From JBEVJK01 sp963791325 (GTDB taxonomy: Bacteria > Pseudomonadota > Alphaproteobacteria > Rhizobiales > Rhizobiaceae), in contig CAWBRU010000002.1 in NCBI GenBank assembly GCA_963791325.1, positions 434,001 through 498,000 of the forward strand: 64,000 nt of DNA, written 5' to 3'. The notes beneath the pieces are model-generated. The model was not told the DNA's origin, did no database searches, and saw only the letters and a list, made by a program, of their open reading frames with translations. Positions 17,970 to 26,671 of the stretch are shown here, in pieces. Made by a program: the position numbers and the translations under genes. Numbering within the stretch: the first letter of the stretch is position 1; each line of letters opens with the position of its first letter.

Positions 17970-18715
17970 AACCAGCTGCTGGCCGCCATCGATGTCGTAG
18001 GTCGCGCCGGTAAGCGCCGAGTTGCTCATCAGGTGAACGGCCAGCGCCGCCACGTCGGCCGGCTGAACGACCCGGCGGATCGGCAGCGTGGCGCGGAGTT
18101 CCTCGCGCCGCTTGTCGAGGTTCTCGCCAAGCAGCGAAGCCGAGAGCGGCGTGTCGACGAAGCCGGCGGCGATCAAATTGACGCGGATGGGGGCAAGCTC
18201 GAGCACCAGATTGGCGATCAACGCCGGATAGGCGGCCGTGGCCGTTGAGACGATCGCCAGACCCCGCCGCGGCCGGCGTGCCCCGGTGCCGCCCATGAAG
18301 GTCAGCGATCCGCCGGCGCGGACTTTGCCGGCGGCGCTGCGCGCGACATTGAGCGCCAGCATCAAATGCTCGCTGAAGCCTCGGCGCGCGTCGTCGGGGG
18401 TGAGCTCGAACGGCGGGCGGTAGCGGGGAGCGCCGGCCGTCACCATCACATGGTCGGCGGGCGTGGCGAGATCGCCGAAGAACGTCTCAAGCTCGGCCGC
18501 TTCGTTGGCATCGAAGGCGGCGGTGCGCTCCGCCCCGATCTCGTGCGCCGCCTGGGCGAGGCGCTCGCGGTTGCGCCCGATCAGGACGACGCGGGCGCCC
18601 TCGGCACGGGCGCGCCGGGCAGTCTCCAGCCGATCCCGGCACTGCCCCCGATGACGATAACGGTCTGGCCGAGCAGGTCCGGATCGCGGCGGACGGTTGT
18701 GGCTTGCGTGCTCAT
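17964..18715 (-). pseudogene. SDR-family oxidoreductase (atypical), one frameshift
   Basis: The N-terminus contains the cofactor motif VIVIGGSAGIG (Gly-rich, NAD(P)-binding). A one-base loss near 18640 then shifts the frame before LETARRARAEGARVVLIGRN. The rest is intact: VMVTAGAPRYRPPFELTPDD, LIANLVLELAPIRVNLIAAG, FVDTPLSASLLGE, and GATYDIDGGQQLV at the C-terminus. The usual Y-x3-K catalytic pair is not conserved; the equivalent position reads YPALI, so classical dehydrogenase chemistry is doubtful. This variant SDR group is common in actinobacteria and rhizobia with unknown substrates. It is convergent with the LivM gene, overlapping it by 6 bp. Confidence 0.7.
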
Positions 18716-18850
18716 GACGCCTCCGACATTTACGGCGACCGGCCAGGGCGGCCGCGCCGCAACAACCAACATAGCATCGCGCCGGAGGCAGGCCGGTGCT
18801 AGAGTAAATGTCTCAGAGCCAAAGTGAACAGCAGAACGGAAGAGGGACCG

Positions 18851-20154
18851 ATGTCGTTCAACTCGCTTTCATCGACGCGGCGTGAGCTTTTGGCCGGTGC
18901 GGCCGCCGCGGGGGTCGCCACCATGCTTGCTGGATCGTCAAATGCCGCCGAATCGAACGTCGGTTCGCCCTTCAGCGTCAGCTTTCCGCAGGATCAGCTC
19001 GACGACCTGCGCCGGCGCGTCGCGGCGACCCGCTGGCCGGACAAGGAGACGGTCGCCGACGACACGCAGGGCGTGCAGCTCGCCACCATCCAGAAGCTCG
19101 CGCGCCTATTGGGCGACCGACTACGACTGGAGCAAGATGCAGGCCAGGCTCGACGCCTTGCCGCAGTTCATCACCAAGATCGACGGGCTCGACATCCACT
19201 TCATCCATGTCCGCTCGAAGCACGACAACGCGCTGCCGATCATCGTCACCCATGGCTGGCCGGGCTCGATCATCGAGCAGCTGAAGATCATCGAGCCGCT
19301 CACCGACCCGACCGCCCATGGCGGCAGCGCATCGGACGCGTTCCACGTCGTGATCCCGTCGCTGCCGGGCTACGGCTTCTCGGGCAAGCCGACCGCGCCG
19401 GGCTGGACACCGGCCGCGCATCGCCAAGGCCTGGGCGACGCTGATGCAGCGCCTCGGCTACACGCAAATACGTCGCGCAGGGCGGCGATTGGGGCAACGC
19501 CGTCTCGGAGACGATGGCGCTGCAGCAGCCGCCGGGCCTGCTCGGCATCCACACCAACATGGCGGCGACCGTGCCGGCCGATATCGCCAAGGCGCTCGCC
19601 GCCGGCGCGCCGCCGCCCAGCCGGACTGTCGGCGGACGAGACAGCGCGCCTATGCTCAGCTCGACGACTTCTACAAGAACGGACTTGGCTACGCGATCGA
19701 GATGAACAACCGGCCGCAGACGCTCTACGGCATCGTCGATTCGCCGGTCGGTCTGGCGGCCTGGATGCTCGATCACGACATCCGCAGCTATGAGCTGATC
19801 GCCCGCATCTTCGACGGCAAGGCCGAAGGTCTGACGAAGGACGACATCCTCGACAACATCACGCTGTACTGGCTGACGAACACGGCGATCTCCTCGGCGC
19901 GGCTCTACTGGGACAATGCGCACTTCCCGTCCGGCGGCTTCTTCGATCCGCGCGGCATCAAGATCCCGGTGGCGGTCAGCGCCTTTCCGGACGAGATCTA
20001 CCAGGCGCCGCAGAGCTGGGCCGAGAAGGCCTATCCGCAAGCTCATTCACTACAACCGGCTGCCCAAGGGTGGACACTTCGCCGCCTGGGAGCAGCCGAT
20101 GACGATGACGACCGAGCTGAGGGCGTCGTTCGCGTCGTTGCGCCAAGCCTGTGA
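18851..20154 (+). pseudogene. Epoxide-hydrolase-like alpha/beta hydrolase with EHN domain, many frameshifts
   Basis: A Tat-type signal (STRRELLAGAAAAGVATMLA) is followed by the EHN domain (FSVSFPQDQLDDLRRRVAAT, then RWPDKETV). The hydrolase core follows: PIIVTHGWPGSIIEQLKII holds the oxyanion HGWPG motif; VIPSLPGYGFSGKP is next. GGDWGN carries the nucleophile Asp. The region FPSGGFFDPRGIKIPVAVSA and the catalytic-His segment LPKGGHFAAWEQP end the protein. At least six extra bases are needed to join the pieces, near 19105, 19414, 19465, 19617, 19649 and 20038; each can be a C. The end is uncertain because one more shift is needed to reach TGA 20152-20154. Family members hydrolyse epoxides, and this one would be exported. 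Confidence 0.7.
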
Positions 20155-20188
20155 GCGCGAAGGCCGGGCGAGGCAGCGCCGGGCCGCG

Positions 20189-20848
20189 CTATTCCGGCAG
20201 CGGCTGCCCGGCCAGCTCGGCGGCCATATAGGCGGCATACCAGGCCGGCCAGTTCTCATCACGCTGGCCGCCATGGCGTTTCTCGTGCTCGCCATGGGCA
20301 GTGGCGGCCCGGGTCAGCGCAGCTTCCAGCTCGGCTGTCGAGGTGAATGTCATCTCGCCGGCGTCGATCCGTCCGGGCAACCGAGCGGTGATCTCCTGCA
20401 GCAGCCAGCTGTTGCCGTCCGGATCGCTGAACGTAGCGAACGAATTGTAGCTGCGCGCCTCGGGATCCCGCCCGGCCGCGGTCGGTCCGCCGATGCCCAG
20501 GCGGTGGAACACCTCGCCGACTTCGGCGCCGCGGGCGATCAGCCCGGCGCGCGCCGCCTCGATGTCGGAGACGATCAGATAGAGGTTCTTTGCCGACCCG
20601 GGCGCAGCCGGCGTGACGCCCTTGCCGAAGTGGATGGAGCAGGGCGATCCGGGCGGCGTGAATTGCACCACCCGAAATGCCTCGCCGGCCGCAAAGTCGG
20701 CGTCGAGCCGCCATCCCAGTCCGCCGTAGAAGCGCTTGGCGCGGTCGGTGTCCGAAACCGGGATGACGACGACCTCGAGCTTCAGGTCGACCTCGGCACC
20801 CGCCTTTGCGCCTGCTGCTGTTCCGGTTGCTGCAGAAGCACTGCTCAT
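20189..20848 (-). CDS. VOC (glyoxalase-like) family protein
   Basis: A 219-residue VOC-fold protein. The first module begins LKLEVVVIPVSDTDRAKRFY and the second has NLYLIVSDIEAARAGLIARG, with FATFSDPDGNSWLLQEITAR near the end, the last containing the family's DPDGN signature. A C-terminal extension of about 60 residues (MTFTSTAELEAALTRAATAH, then GGQRDENWPAWYAAYMAAEL) is typical of a VOC subgroup found in actinobacteria and rhizobia whose substrate is unknown. ATG 20848 is preceded by GGGAGGTCAAG, a good ribosome site. It is convergent with the epoxide-hydrolase-like gene and directly follows the flavin monooxygenase on the same strand. Confidence 0.8.
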   Translation of the reverse strand: MSSASAATGTAAGAKAGAEVDLKLEVVVIPVSDTDRAKRFYGGLGWRLDADFAAGEAFRVVQFTPPGSPCSIHFGKGVTPAAPGSAKNLYLIVSDIEAARAGLIARGAEVGEVFHRLGIGGPTAAGRDPEARSYNSFATFSDPDGNSWLLQEITARLPGRIDAGEMTFTSTAELEAALTRAATAHGEHEKRHGGQRDENWPAWYAAYMAAELAGQPLPE

Positions 20849-21059
20849 CTTGACCTCCCTCAGGCTTGACGTCCGGCCGCATGCTGCCCGTCGGGCCGGC
20901 GCGCGAAAGCGATCGCCGGTGCCGCGAGAAAGACCGGTCCCTCGGCCTTCCGGACAGGTATGCTGTATCCTGGTCGACAATATACCTGCATGACAGTCAG
21001 GCCAACCGCATCGCCCTCCCGGCAATCCGGCAGAACGACCGCCGGCGTGGCAGGACGGT

Positions 21060-22541
21060 TCACGGCGCAGGCGTCGGCGCTGCCCCCGATCCTGCCAGGC
21101 CATCCAGGTAGGCGGCGACGGCAGCCCAATCGCCTTTGCTTACCGACATTGCGAGATAGCCGTCCGGCCGAATCAGTTCGATGCCCTCGCCGTCGATGTT
21201 CGGGCGCCATTCCGGGCTGACCAGTCGGTGCGTGAACGGCGGCGGCTCCGCGGCGCACACGGTGAACAGCGGCGCCTCGCCGGCCCCGTAAGGCGGCTCG
21301 CCCGCGACCGGGCGCATGCGGGTGCCGGGGCGCAGCCGCGAGCCTATGGCCGGTCCGTTGAGCAGGCTCTCGGGATAGCCGACCGAGAGCTCCGCCATCT
21401 GCGCTTCGAGCTTGCTTCTGACCGGCGGCAGGCCGAGAACGATGTGGCCGATCACATTGCGCAGCTCCTGCGCCGCCGGATTGGTGATCAGAGCGAGCTT
21501 CGTCAGTCTGCCGGCGGCGGCGATGACCTCGGCGCCGACCGCATGTCGCTCGGGACTGTAGCTGTCGAGCAGTGCCGGGGAATGGGCAAGGCCGCGCGCC
21601 ACCAGCGCCAGCTTCCAACCGAGATTGAAAGCATCCTGCATCCCCGTGTTCATGCCTTGCCCGCCGGCGGGACTGTGGACGTGAGCGGCGTCCCCGGCCA
21701 GGAAGACGCGGCCGGACCGATAGCTCGCAACTTGCCGCTCATTGATCCGGAAGGCCGACGTCCAGATCGCGTTGCCGAGCTTGATGCCGCCGGGGGCGCG
21801 CGCATCGATCAGCGCCTGGAAGCCTGCCACCGAAGGCGGCACCGGCGCATCGCCCCGGAAGGGGCCGAGTGCCGCAATCACGCGATAGCGGTCTGGCGAC
21901 ATCGGGAAGAACACCAGCGGGCCATCCTGGTGCCAGTAAGTCACCAGGTCCTCGACCCCGAACGGGAACCCCGAAAGAACAAAGTCGCCCAGCGCCCAAT
22001 CGGTGTCGAGGGTGTCGCCTTCGAACGCCAGGCCGAGGCTGTGCCGGACCGGGCTATGGGCGCCGTCGCAGGCGACGAGCCAGCCGAACCGCTGGGTCTC
22101 CGCAGGCCTGTCGGCCTGGCCGACGGTGGCGGTGACGCCATCGCCGTCCTGGGTGAAAGCCTTCAGCTCCGTCCCCAGCTCACAGCGGATCCCGTGGGCC
22201 TCCAGCCGACGTTCCAGGATCGACTCGGTCTCGTTCTGCGGCAGCATCAGCACGAAGGGATAGGCGCAGTCGAGCGCCGCCAAAGACATGCTGGCCAGCC
22301 GGTTGCGGCCGGCGAAAATGATCGCCGACGTCACTTTGTTGCCTTTGACGATGAACTCCTCGCTGCTGCCGCTGCGATCGAGCAGCTCGAAGGTGCGCGG
22401 CCAGAGAGCCACGGCACGCGAGGTCGCGGCACGGTCCTGCATGCGGTCGATGAGACGCACTGGAACCTTGTAGCGCGCCAATTCGATCGCCATTGTCAAC
22501 CCCACGGGACCGGCCCCGACGATGAGGACTTGAGGTGTCAT
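21060..22541 (-). CDS. FAD-dependent aromatic monooxygenase (PHBH fold)
   Basis: A 493-residue flavin hydroxylase. The dinucleotide motif is QVLIVGAGPVGLTMAIELAR at the N-terminus. The DG motif is LVACDGAHSPVR at about residue 160. The GD motif is VFLAGDAAHVHSPAGGQGMN at about residue 275, and MQDAFNLGWKLALV follows. This order defines group A aromatic hydroxylases (pentachlorophenol, mhpA and polyketide-tailoring types), which use NAD(P)H and oxygen to hydroxylate phenolic rings. The C-terminal thioredoxin-like domain of longer members seems short or absent. The gene is divergent from an unknown gene at 22807, with an inverted repeat between them. Confidence 0.85.
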   Translation of the reverse strand: MTPQVLIVGAGPVGLTMAIELARYKVPVRLIDRMQDRAATSRAVALWPRTFELLDRSGSSEEFIVKGNKVTSAIIFAGRNRLASMSLAALDCAYPFVLMLPQNETESILERRLEAHGIRCELGTELKAFTQDGDGVTATVGQADRPAETQRFGWLVACDGAHSPVRHSLGLAFEGDTLDTDWALGDFVLSGFPFGVEDLVTYWHQDGPLVFFPMSPDRYRVIAALGPFRGDAPVPPSVAGFQALIDARAPGGIKLGNAIWTSAFRINERQVASYRSGRVFLAGDAAHVHSPAGGQGMNTGMQDAFNLGWKLALVARGLAHSPALLDSYSPERHAVGAEVIAAAGRLTKLALITNPAAQELRNVIGHIVLGLPPVRSKLEAQMAELSVGYPESLLNGPAIGSRLRPGTRMRPVAGEPPYGAGEAPLFTVCAAEPPPFTHRLVSPEWRPNIDGEGIELIRPDGYLAMSVSKGDWAAVAAYLDGLAGSGAAPTPAP

Positions 22542-22703
22542 CGCGGCATCTCCTGTCGGAATGAACGTATCAGCACCATCGACGGCGGGCAGCGCCGATC
22601 ATCGCCGCTGCCGAATTAGACCACGACCCGAAGCGCCACTGCAAATTCAGCCCGGCAGGCATTCACCGCTTGCCGGAACCGCTATGCGGCAGCCCACGCT
22701 AAT

Positions 22704-22724
22704 ACTTGACTAAGCTACTCAAGT
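22704..22724. promoter_or_regulatory. Inverted repeat ACTTGA-N9-TCAAGT (regulator-type site)
   Basis: ACTTGA (22704-22709) and TCAAGT (22719-22724) are perfect inverse copies with a 9-base spacer. The site lies in AT-richer DNA in the divergent intergenic region between the flavin monooxygenase (start 22541) and the unknown gene (start 22807). Its form suits a MarR-type dimer, but no MarR gene is in the window. Confidence 0.4.
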
Positions 22725-22806
22725 TATTAAGCTGGGGAAACCAGCCGGTCGACACCGCGGTTGGGCAACCTCCCCGGGCGGGAGCGCGGAGCAGGCGGAC
22801 GGACCG

Positions 22807-23316
22807 ATGATCTTGACCGAGGCAAGGACCAACATCAGCGCCGGAACCTATCTGGCTAGGCCCGCCGAACGGCTGGTGCTGGAAGGCTACCGCGGCTGGA
22901 CTTGGACGCTGGCCCGCGCCTCCCGGGAGCCGCTGACGCGCACCTGCCGGCTTTACCGGAGCGAGCTTGGCGAGCACGCCGGCCCGGTGCTGGAGGCGCT
23001 CAAAGGCTTCGCGCTTGCGCTCGGCCTCGGCACGACACGCTCGCTGAAGATGTGCTGCGCGGAGGCACCGGCGCTCTGCCGGGACGAGGTCCTGGTCCTT
23101 GGCCTGATCGCCGCCATTCAGCATTCCGATGAACAGGGAACCGACTGGTGCCTCGCCCGGCTCTCTCACCCCCTGCTGTTCGAGCCGTTGTCGCTAGCGG
23201 CGGGCAGCTATGCGCTGCTGCTTCGGGGCCTCGGACGCACGTTGCTTCCCATCCCGCTCGGGATCCTCGAAGCGGTGGAGCTCGGCGGCGCCGCTCCCGA
23301 CAAGAATACGGTGCAT
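22807..23316 (+). CDS. Uncharacterised 170-residue protein
   Basis: A compact cytoplasmic protein with no signal peptide or membrane helix. Visible features are an N-terminal segment LVLEGYRGWTWTLARASREP, a helical region ending in LGTTRSLKMCCAEAPALCRD with adjacent cysteines, and a C-terminal LLRGLGRTLLPIPLGILEAV. I recognise no named domain. Its amino-acid use and wobble GC match the neighbours, so it appears to be a resident gene. It stands alone on its strand, divergent from the flavin monooxygenase. Its stop codon TAG (23317-23319) is the first three bases of a dispersed repeat, so the original C-terminus may have been altered. Confidence 0.6.
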
Positions 23317-23417
23317 TAGAGCAATTCCAGGAAAGTGGAACGGTTTTCCGTCCGGAATTGCGGAAAAACAAAGACTTAGAGGGGATCACCGTTGCAAAGA
23401 AACGGTGATCCGCTCTA
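23317..23417. repeat. Two-hairpin dispersed repeat, copy 1
   Basis: The element starts TAGAGC and ends GCTCTA, inverse copies of each other. Inside are two stems. GCAATTCC pairs with GGAATTGC around 23321-23366, with AGGAAA/TTTTCC inside. GATCACCGTT pairs with AACGGTGATC around 23381-23411. It is highly similar in order and spacing to 43233-43331. The leading TAG is the stop codon of the preceding gene. Confidence 0.75.
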
Positions 23418-23591
23418 GGCATCGGCCTGCCGTCAGGCTGGCTTCTCATCGCCCAAAATCGCTATGTTGTCGGCCTTTGCGGGATGCGCTTGGCCGCCGG
23501 GACCATCCCGGACACGGCAATCACTTTTTCGCGCGTCGGAAACCGCGAGCGCGGGCCGGCCTTGATGCTGGATGAATGAGGAGCATTGGTC

Positions 23592-24173
23592 ATGATGGTG
23601 ATGACAGGGCTTTACAAGACTGACGCCCAGGCCGCCGCGGCGGTCAAGGCTCTGGAGGATGCCGGAATTGCCTCGGCCGACATCAGCCTGATCTCGCCGG
23701 ACCGGGGCCAGGCGGAGGCGACCCCGCCGCGTCAAACGGCACGGGGCGCTGAGGTCGGGTCCGCGATCGGCGGGGTCGGCGGCCTGCTTGCCGGGCTCGG
23801 CGCGTTCGCCATCCCTGGCATCGGGCCGGTGGTCGGCGCCGGCTGGCTGGCGGCCACCCTGGTCGGGGCGCTGGCGGGCGGCGTCGCCGGCGGCGCGATC
23901 GGGGCGATGACCAAGGCCGGGATGGCGGACGAGGACGCTCACCTGCACGCCGAGAGTGTCAGGCGCGGGAACTCGATGGTGATCGCGCGGGTCGACGAGG
24001 CACAGGCCGACGGTGCCGCCGCCATTCTCGGCCAGGGCGCCATCGGCGTGGAGAACCAGCGCGCCGAGTATCACGCCAGCGGTTGGAACGCGTTCAACGA
24101 GGCCGGCGATCCTTGGAAGTACCGGCGGGAAGATGAGCCCGGGGCCTCGCTGCCACCGCCATTGCCGCGCTAG
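23592..24173 (+). CDS. General-stress-17M-like protein with glycine-zipper membrane region
   Basis: About 193 residues. The N-terminal domain (MTGLYKTDAQAAAAVKALED, then AGIASADISLIS) is the YflT/general stress protein 17M fold. The middle is a Gly/Ala-rich hydrophobic hairpin (SAIGGVGGLLAGLGAFAIPG, then LVGALAGGVAGGAIGAM) that looks like a glycine zipper membrane insertion. The C-terminal domain (SMVIARVDEAQADGAAAILG) repeats the stress-protein fold. ATG 23592 is chosen because GAGGAG lies eight bases before it; a TTG six bases upstream is the alternative. The adjacent CsbD gene also belongs to the general stress response of Alphaproteobacteria. Confidence 0.7.
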   Translation: MMVMTGLYKTDAQAAAAVKALEDAGIASADISLISPDRGQAEATPPRQTARGAEVGSAIGGVGGLLAGLGAFAIPGIGPVVGAGWLAATLVGALAGGVAGGAIGAMTKAGMADEDAHLHAESVRRGNSMVIARVDEAQADGAAAILGQGAIGVENQRAEYHASGWNAFNEAGDPWKYRREDEPGASLPPPLPR

Positions 24174-24263
24174 GGCGCCCAAGACACGTCGAAGCGGGAG
24201 GCCGTTGGGCCTCCCGCTCGGTCAATGTTCGGATGCTGGCCGGCGCTTTGCGCCGGTCGCCGA

Positions 24264-24479
24264 TCAGAGGTTCTTGTCGATCGTCCGGGCAGCCTTGTTG
24301 GCGGCATCCTTGGTGGCTGCCTTGGCGTCGCCGACCGCCTTCTGCACCTTGCCCTTGCCTTCTTGCATGGCCCCTTCGGCCTCCATGCGGTCATTGCCGA
24401 CGGCCTTGCCGACGCCCTGCTTGACTTTGCCGGCGGCCTGGTTGGCAACGCCTGCGGCTTTATCGCTCATGCTACCCAT
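24264..24479 (-). CDS. CsbD-family stress protein
   Basis: A 71-residue, helix-rich, Lys/Ala/Gly-rich protein: MSDKAAGVANQAAGKVKQGV, then GKAVGNDRMEAEGAMQEGKG and VQKAVGDAKAATKDAANKAA. The repeated K-x-K-Q-x-x-G and EGxxQ-x-K-G-K patterns define the CsbD domain. CsbD proteins are induced by general stress in many bacteria, but their biochemical role is unknown. ATG 24479 (MGSMSDK) is preferred because the family starts at this position; upstream in-frame sequence is not helical. It is convergent with the 17M-like gene. Confidence 0.85.
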   Translation of the reverse strand: MGSMSDKAAGVANQAAGKVKQGVGKAVGNDRMEAEGAMQEGKGKVQKAVGDAKAATKDAANKAARTIDKNL

Positions 24480-24548
24480 TTGCGTGGTCCTCTGCTGGTG
24501 ACACGGGTCCTCCAACAACGGACCAGCGCGGCACGAGGTTCCAGGCGG

Positions 24549-24977
24549 CTACACCGCCACCCACTGCGTGCCTTCGCGGCGAAAGCAGAGCCGCTCGTCC
24601 GCCGCGGGCCCACTGTCGACCGGGACGTCGAGGGCGCTGAGGATTTCCGTATAGTGGGTGCGCAGCCGCTCGTCCGCCCTCTGGTCGGGCAGCGGCCGGT
24701 CGCGTCCGGCTTCCCAAAGCGAGATCAGCGAGGGGTCGATGCCGAGCTTTGCACCGAGCCGCTGGACATCCGCCAACAATTCGACGCGCAAGAACCGCAG
24801 CTCGGCGCCGTTGAGCGGCCGTTGCTGCGTCACCAGGCGCGCCCCTATGGCATTGTTCAAACCATCGACGTCGACCAACGAGATCAAGTCGCCCCAGTCG
24901 TCGCGCTCGATCGAATAGCCATTCTCGATCCAAACGGAATCGAGTCCGCATTCCCGATAATGATAAGACTGGGTCAT
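24549..24977 (-). CDS. HTH protein of the YgiT/MqsA-like regulator type
   Basis: A 142-residue protein. The N-terminus (SYHYRECGLDSVWIENGYSI) and the following DWGDLISLVDVDGLNNAIGA resemble the small beta domain of proteobacterial YgiT/MqsA-like regulators. The C-terminal part has PLNGAELRFLRVELLADVQR, then LGAKLGIDPSLISLWEAGRD, an Xre-type helix-turn-helix with the conserved SLISLWE recognition segment. Toxin partners such as MqsR are not nearby, so it is probably a stand-alone regulator. It reads leftward towards the CsbD gene. Met 24977 starts directly at the conserved segment. Confidence 0.6.
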   Translation of the reverse strand: MTQSYHYRECGLDSVWIENGYSIERDDWGDLISLVDVDGLNNAIGARLVTQQRPLNGAELRFLRVELLADVQRLGAKLGIDPSLISLWEAGRDRPLPDQRADERLRTHYTEILSALDVPVDSGPAADERLCFRREGTQWVAV

Positions 24978-25215
24978 GAAATACCGTCCGAATCGGTCGC
25001 AGAGACTTACGTATCGGCGGAACGAAAATCTATCACAAATCATATGACGAACAAATAAGCTTGATACTTGTTGTGAGCATTCCGGGGCGATGCCCGTTTA
25101 TGCCGGGTTCCGGTTCGGCTATCGCACCGACAGCAAGCACACCAGCTTGGCCCAAGCCTCAAGGCGGTAGCCGGCGCGCCGGCCAGTGTATAGGGTCGTC
25201 CAGCGGAGACTGCCA

Positions 25216-25530
25216 ATGCCATTCTACCTCCTTCACATCGACCGCACCGGCGGCTCCGGCGCCGGCCTGGTTGTCACGACCAAGGGCTTTCCCGAATTGC
25301 GGCTCTCCGTCCGGGACAGCGACGAAGTGCAGACCGCCGCCTGCGAGGCGATCAAACAGGCGCTCGCCCAGCGGCGCGCCAGGGGCGAACCGATCCCCGA
25401 GCCCTTGGCCGAGCGGCCCACCGGCGACGCGGTCGTCGAGGTACTCGACGATTGGGTCGAGCACGAGCGACCGCTGCCGGAGCCGCCGCTGCGCGAAGGC
25501 GAAGGCGACGTCGCGGCCGACGAGGATTGA
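25216..25530 (+). CDS. HicB-like small protein (orphan)
   Basis: A 104-residue protein. The stretch LVVTTKGFPELRLSVRDSDE, then VQTAACEAIKQALAQRRARG and EPIPEP matches the partial RNase H-like fold of HicB antitoxins, including the terminal I-P-x-P. A HicA toxin partner, which is a short double-stranded-RNA-binding-like protein, is not seen within 500 bp on either side, so the gene is an orphan HicB-like protein. No Arc or Xre DNA-binding domain is attached. ATG 25216 follows an AGACTGCC sequence with a weak ribosome site. It is 17 bp upstream of the DoxX gene and may be co-transcribed. Confidence 0.55.
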   Translation: MPFYLLHIDRTGGSGAGLVVTTKGFPELRLSVRDSDEVQTAACEAIKQALAQRRARGEPIPEPLAERPTGDAVVEVLDDWVEHERPLPEPPLREGEGDVAADED

Positions 25531-25547
25531 CGCGCCGAGGGAGGCAG

Positions 25548-25934
25548 ATGACCGCCGCTTGGGCTGAAAGCCTCTACGTGCTCGGCCGCGTGCTGATCGG
25601 CGCCTTGTTCGCCACCGCGGGCATTCGCCACGCCTTCATCTTCCAGTCGGTGCTCGGCATGATGCGGCAACGGGGGATACCCGCCGCGGCCGCGGTGCTG
25701 GTCGTCGGATCGCTGTTTCAGACGCTGGCGGGCGTTGCGTTGATGGCCGGCTGGCAGGTGCCGGCGGCGGCGTTCGGGCTGATCCTGTTCACCGTCGCCG
25801 CTACGCTGATGCTGCTCGATTTCTGGGCGATGCACGGTCCCGAACGGGAGATGGCGCAGAGTGCCGCACTGGCCAATGTCGCCATCGTCGGCGGCCTGCT
25901 GGTCACCGCCGCTCACGCGCTCGCTGCAAGCTGA
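25548..25934 (+). CDS. DoxX-family membrane protein
   Basis: A 128-residue inner-membrane protein with four hydrophobic helices. The start MTAAWAESLYVLGRVLIGAL and FATAGIRHAFIFQSVLGMMR is the DoxX signature, followed by PAAAAVLVVGSLFQTLAGVA and AAFGLILFTVAATLMLLDFW. DoxX proteins are quinone-reducing or thiosulfate-oxidation-associated membrane subunits in some archaea, but most bacterial relatives are of unknown function. ATG 25548 follows GAGGCAG. It follows the HicB-like gene on the same strand. Confidence 0.8.
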   Translation: MTAAWAESLYVLGRVLIGALFATAGIRHAFIFQSVLGMMRQRGIPAAAAVLVVGSLFQTLAGVALMAGWQVPAAAFGLILFTVAATLMLLDFWAMHGPEREMAQSAALANVAIVGGLLVTAAHALAAS

Positions 25935-25942
25935 ACCGCGAC

Positions 25943-26446
25943 TCAGCTCTTGCCGACACTCTCCAATGCCGCGGTCGTGCCGCACCACTGCGCGAGCCGG
26001 TCGAGCTTGGCCGCCGAGCCTCGCTGATAGGCCAGCACCTGACCTTCGGCCACCAGTTGGTCAGCGACGTCGCGACGGTCGACGCTGACGCGGGCAAGTG
26101 TCTGTCCGTAAACATCCTCGCCCTGCCGCTCGATGGTGATGGTGCCGTTGCCCAGCACGGCGGCCAGCCGCCGCTTGGCCGCCAGTCCGAGGCCGAGCTC
26201 GATCTCGCAGCGCGGGTTGAGCACTTCCGGTGCGTCGACGCCCGCCAGCTTGATCCGCTCGCCTTTCCACAGAAAGGTGTCGCCGTCGATCGCCAACGGC
26301 GCCGCCGACCGCTGCGCCGCGGCAGCCGTTGTGGGCTTCGGCCCGGCTTGACGGCCAAACGGTGTCTCGGGCTTGGCCAGCGTCGCGCTCAGCGCCGCGG
26401 CTCCGATGAAGGCTCCTGCAAATCCCGCATAGACAAGCGCCCGCAC
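25943..26446 (-). CDS. Thermonuclease-like (SNase) exported nuclease
   Basis: A 167-residue protein with a hydrophobic signal segment (LVYAGFAGAFIGAAALSA) at the N-terminus, so it is probably exported or membrane-anchored. The SNase fold begins AIDGDTFLWKGERIKLAGVD, then APEVLNPRC, with the substrate-binding Asp and the LAGVDAPE signature. A second motif is EDVYGQTLARV. The family's Arg/Glu catalytic triad cannot be placed with certainty. Staphylococcal nuclease relatives cut DNA and RNA with calcium, and such short exported forms are common in Hyphomicrobiales. It is convergent with the DoxX gene, 8 bp apart. Confidence 0.8.
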   Translation of the reverse strand: MRALVYAGFAGAFIGAAALSATLAKPETPFGRQAGPKPTTAAAAQRSAAPLAIDGDTFLWKGERIKLAGVDAPEVLNPRCEIELGLGLAAKRRLAAVLGNGTITIERQGEDVYGQTLARVSVDRRDVADQLVAEGQVLAYQRGSAAKLDRLAQWCGTTAALESVGKS

Positions 26447-26671
26447 GTCAAAAGCTCCGCCCCGAAACCCGCCGCTCCTCCGCGACTGATCACAAAATGA
26501 TGCAGGCTGTAACGAACGGCAAGATCTGCTTCAGCGGAGGGCGCGGGAGCCGATCGCATGCGAAGGGTTAGCGAGCCGGCGCGCGGCCTACGTCTTTCGG
26601 CGGAATATTTGAGCTTGGCCTGAGATGCCAAGATTGCAACCCACTCGATCAAGCCAACCGCGAGATGCCCC

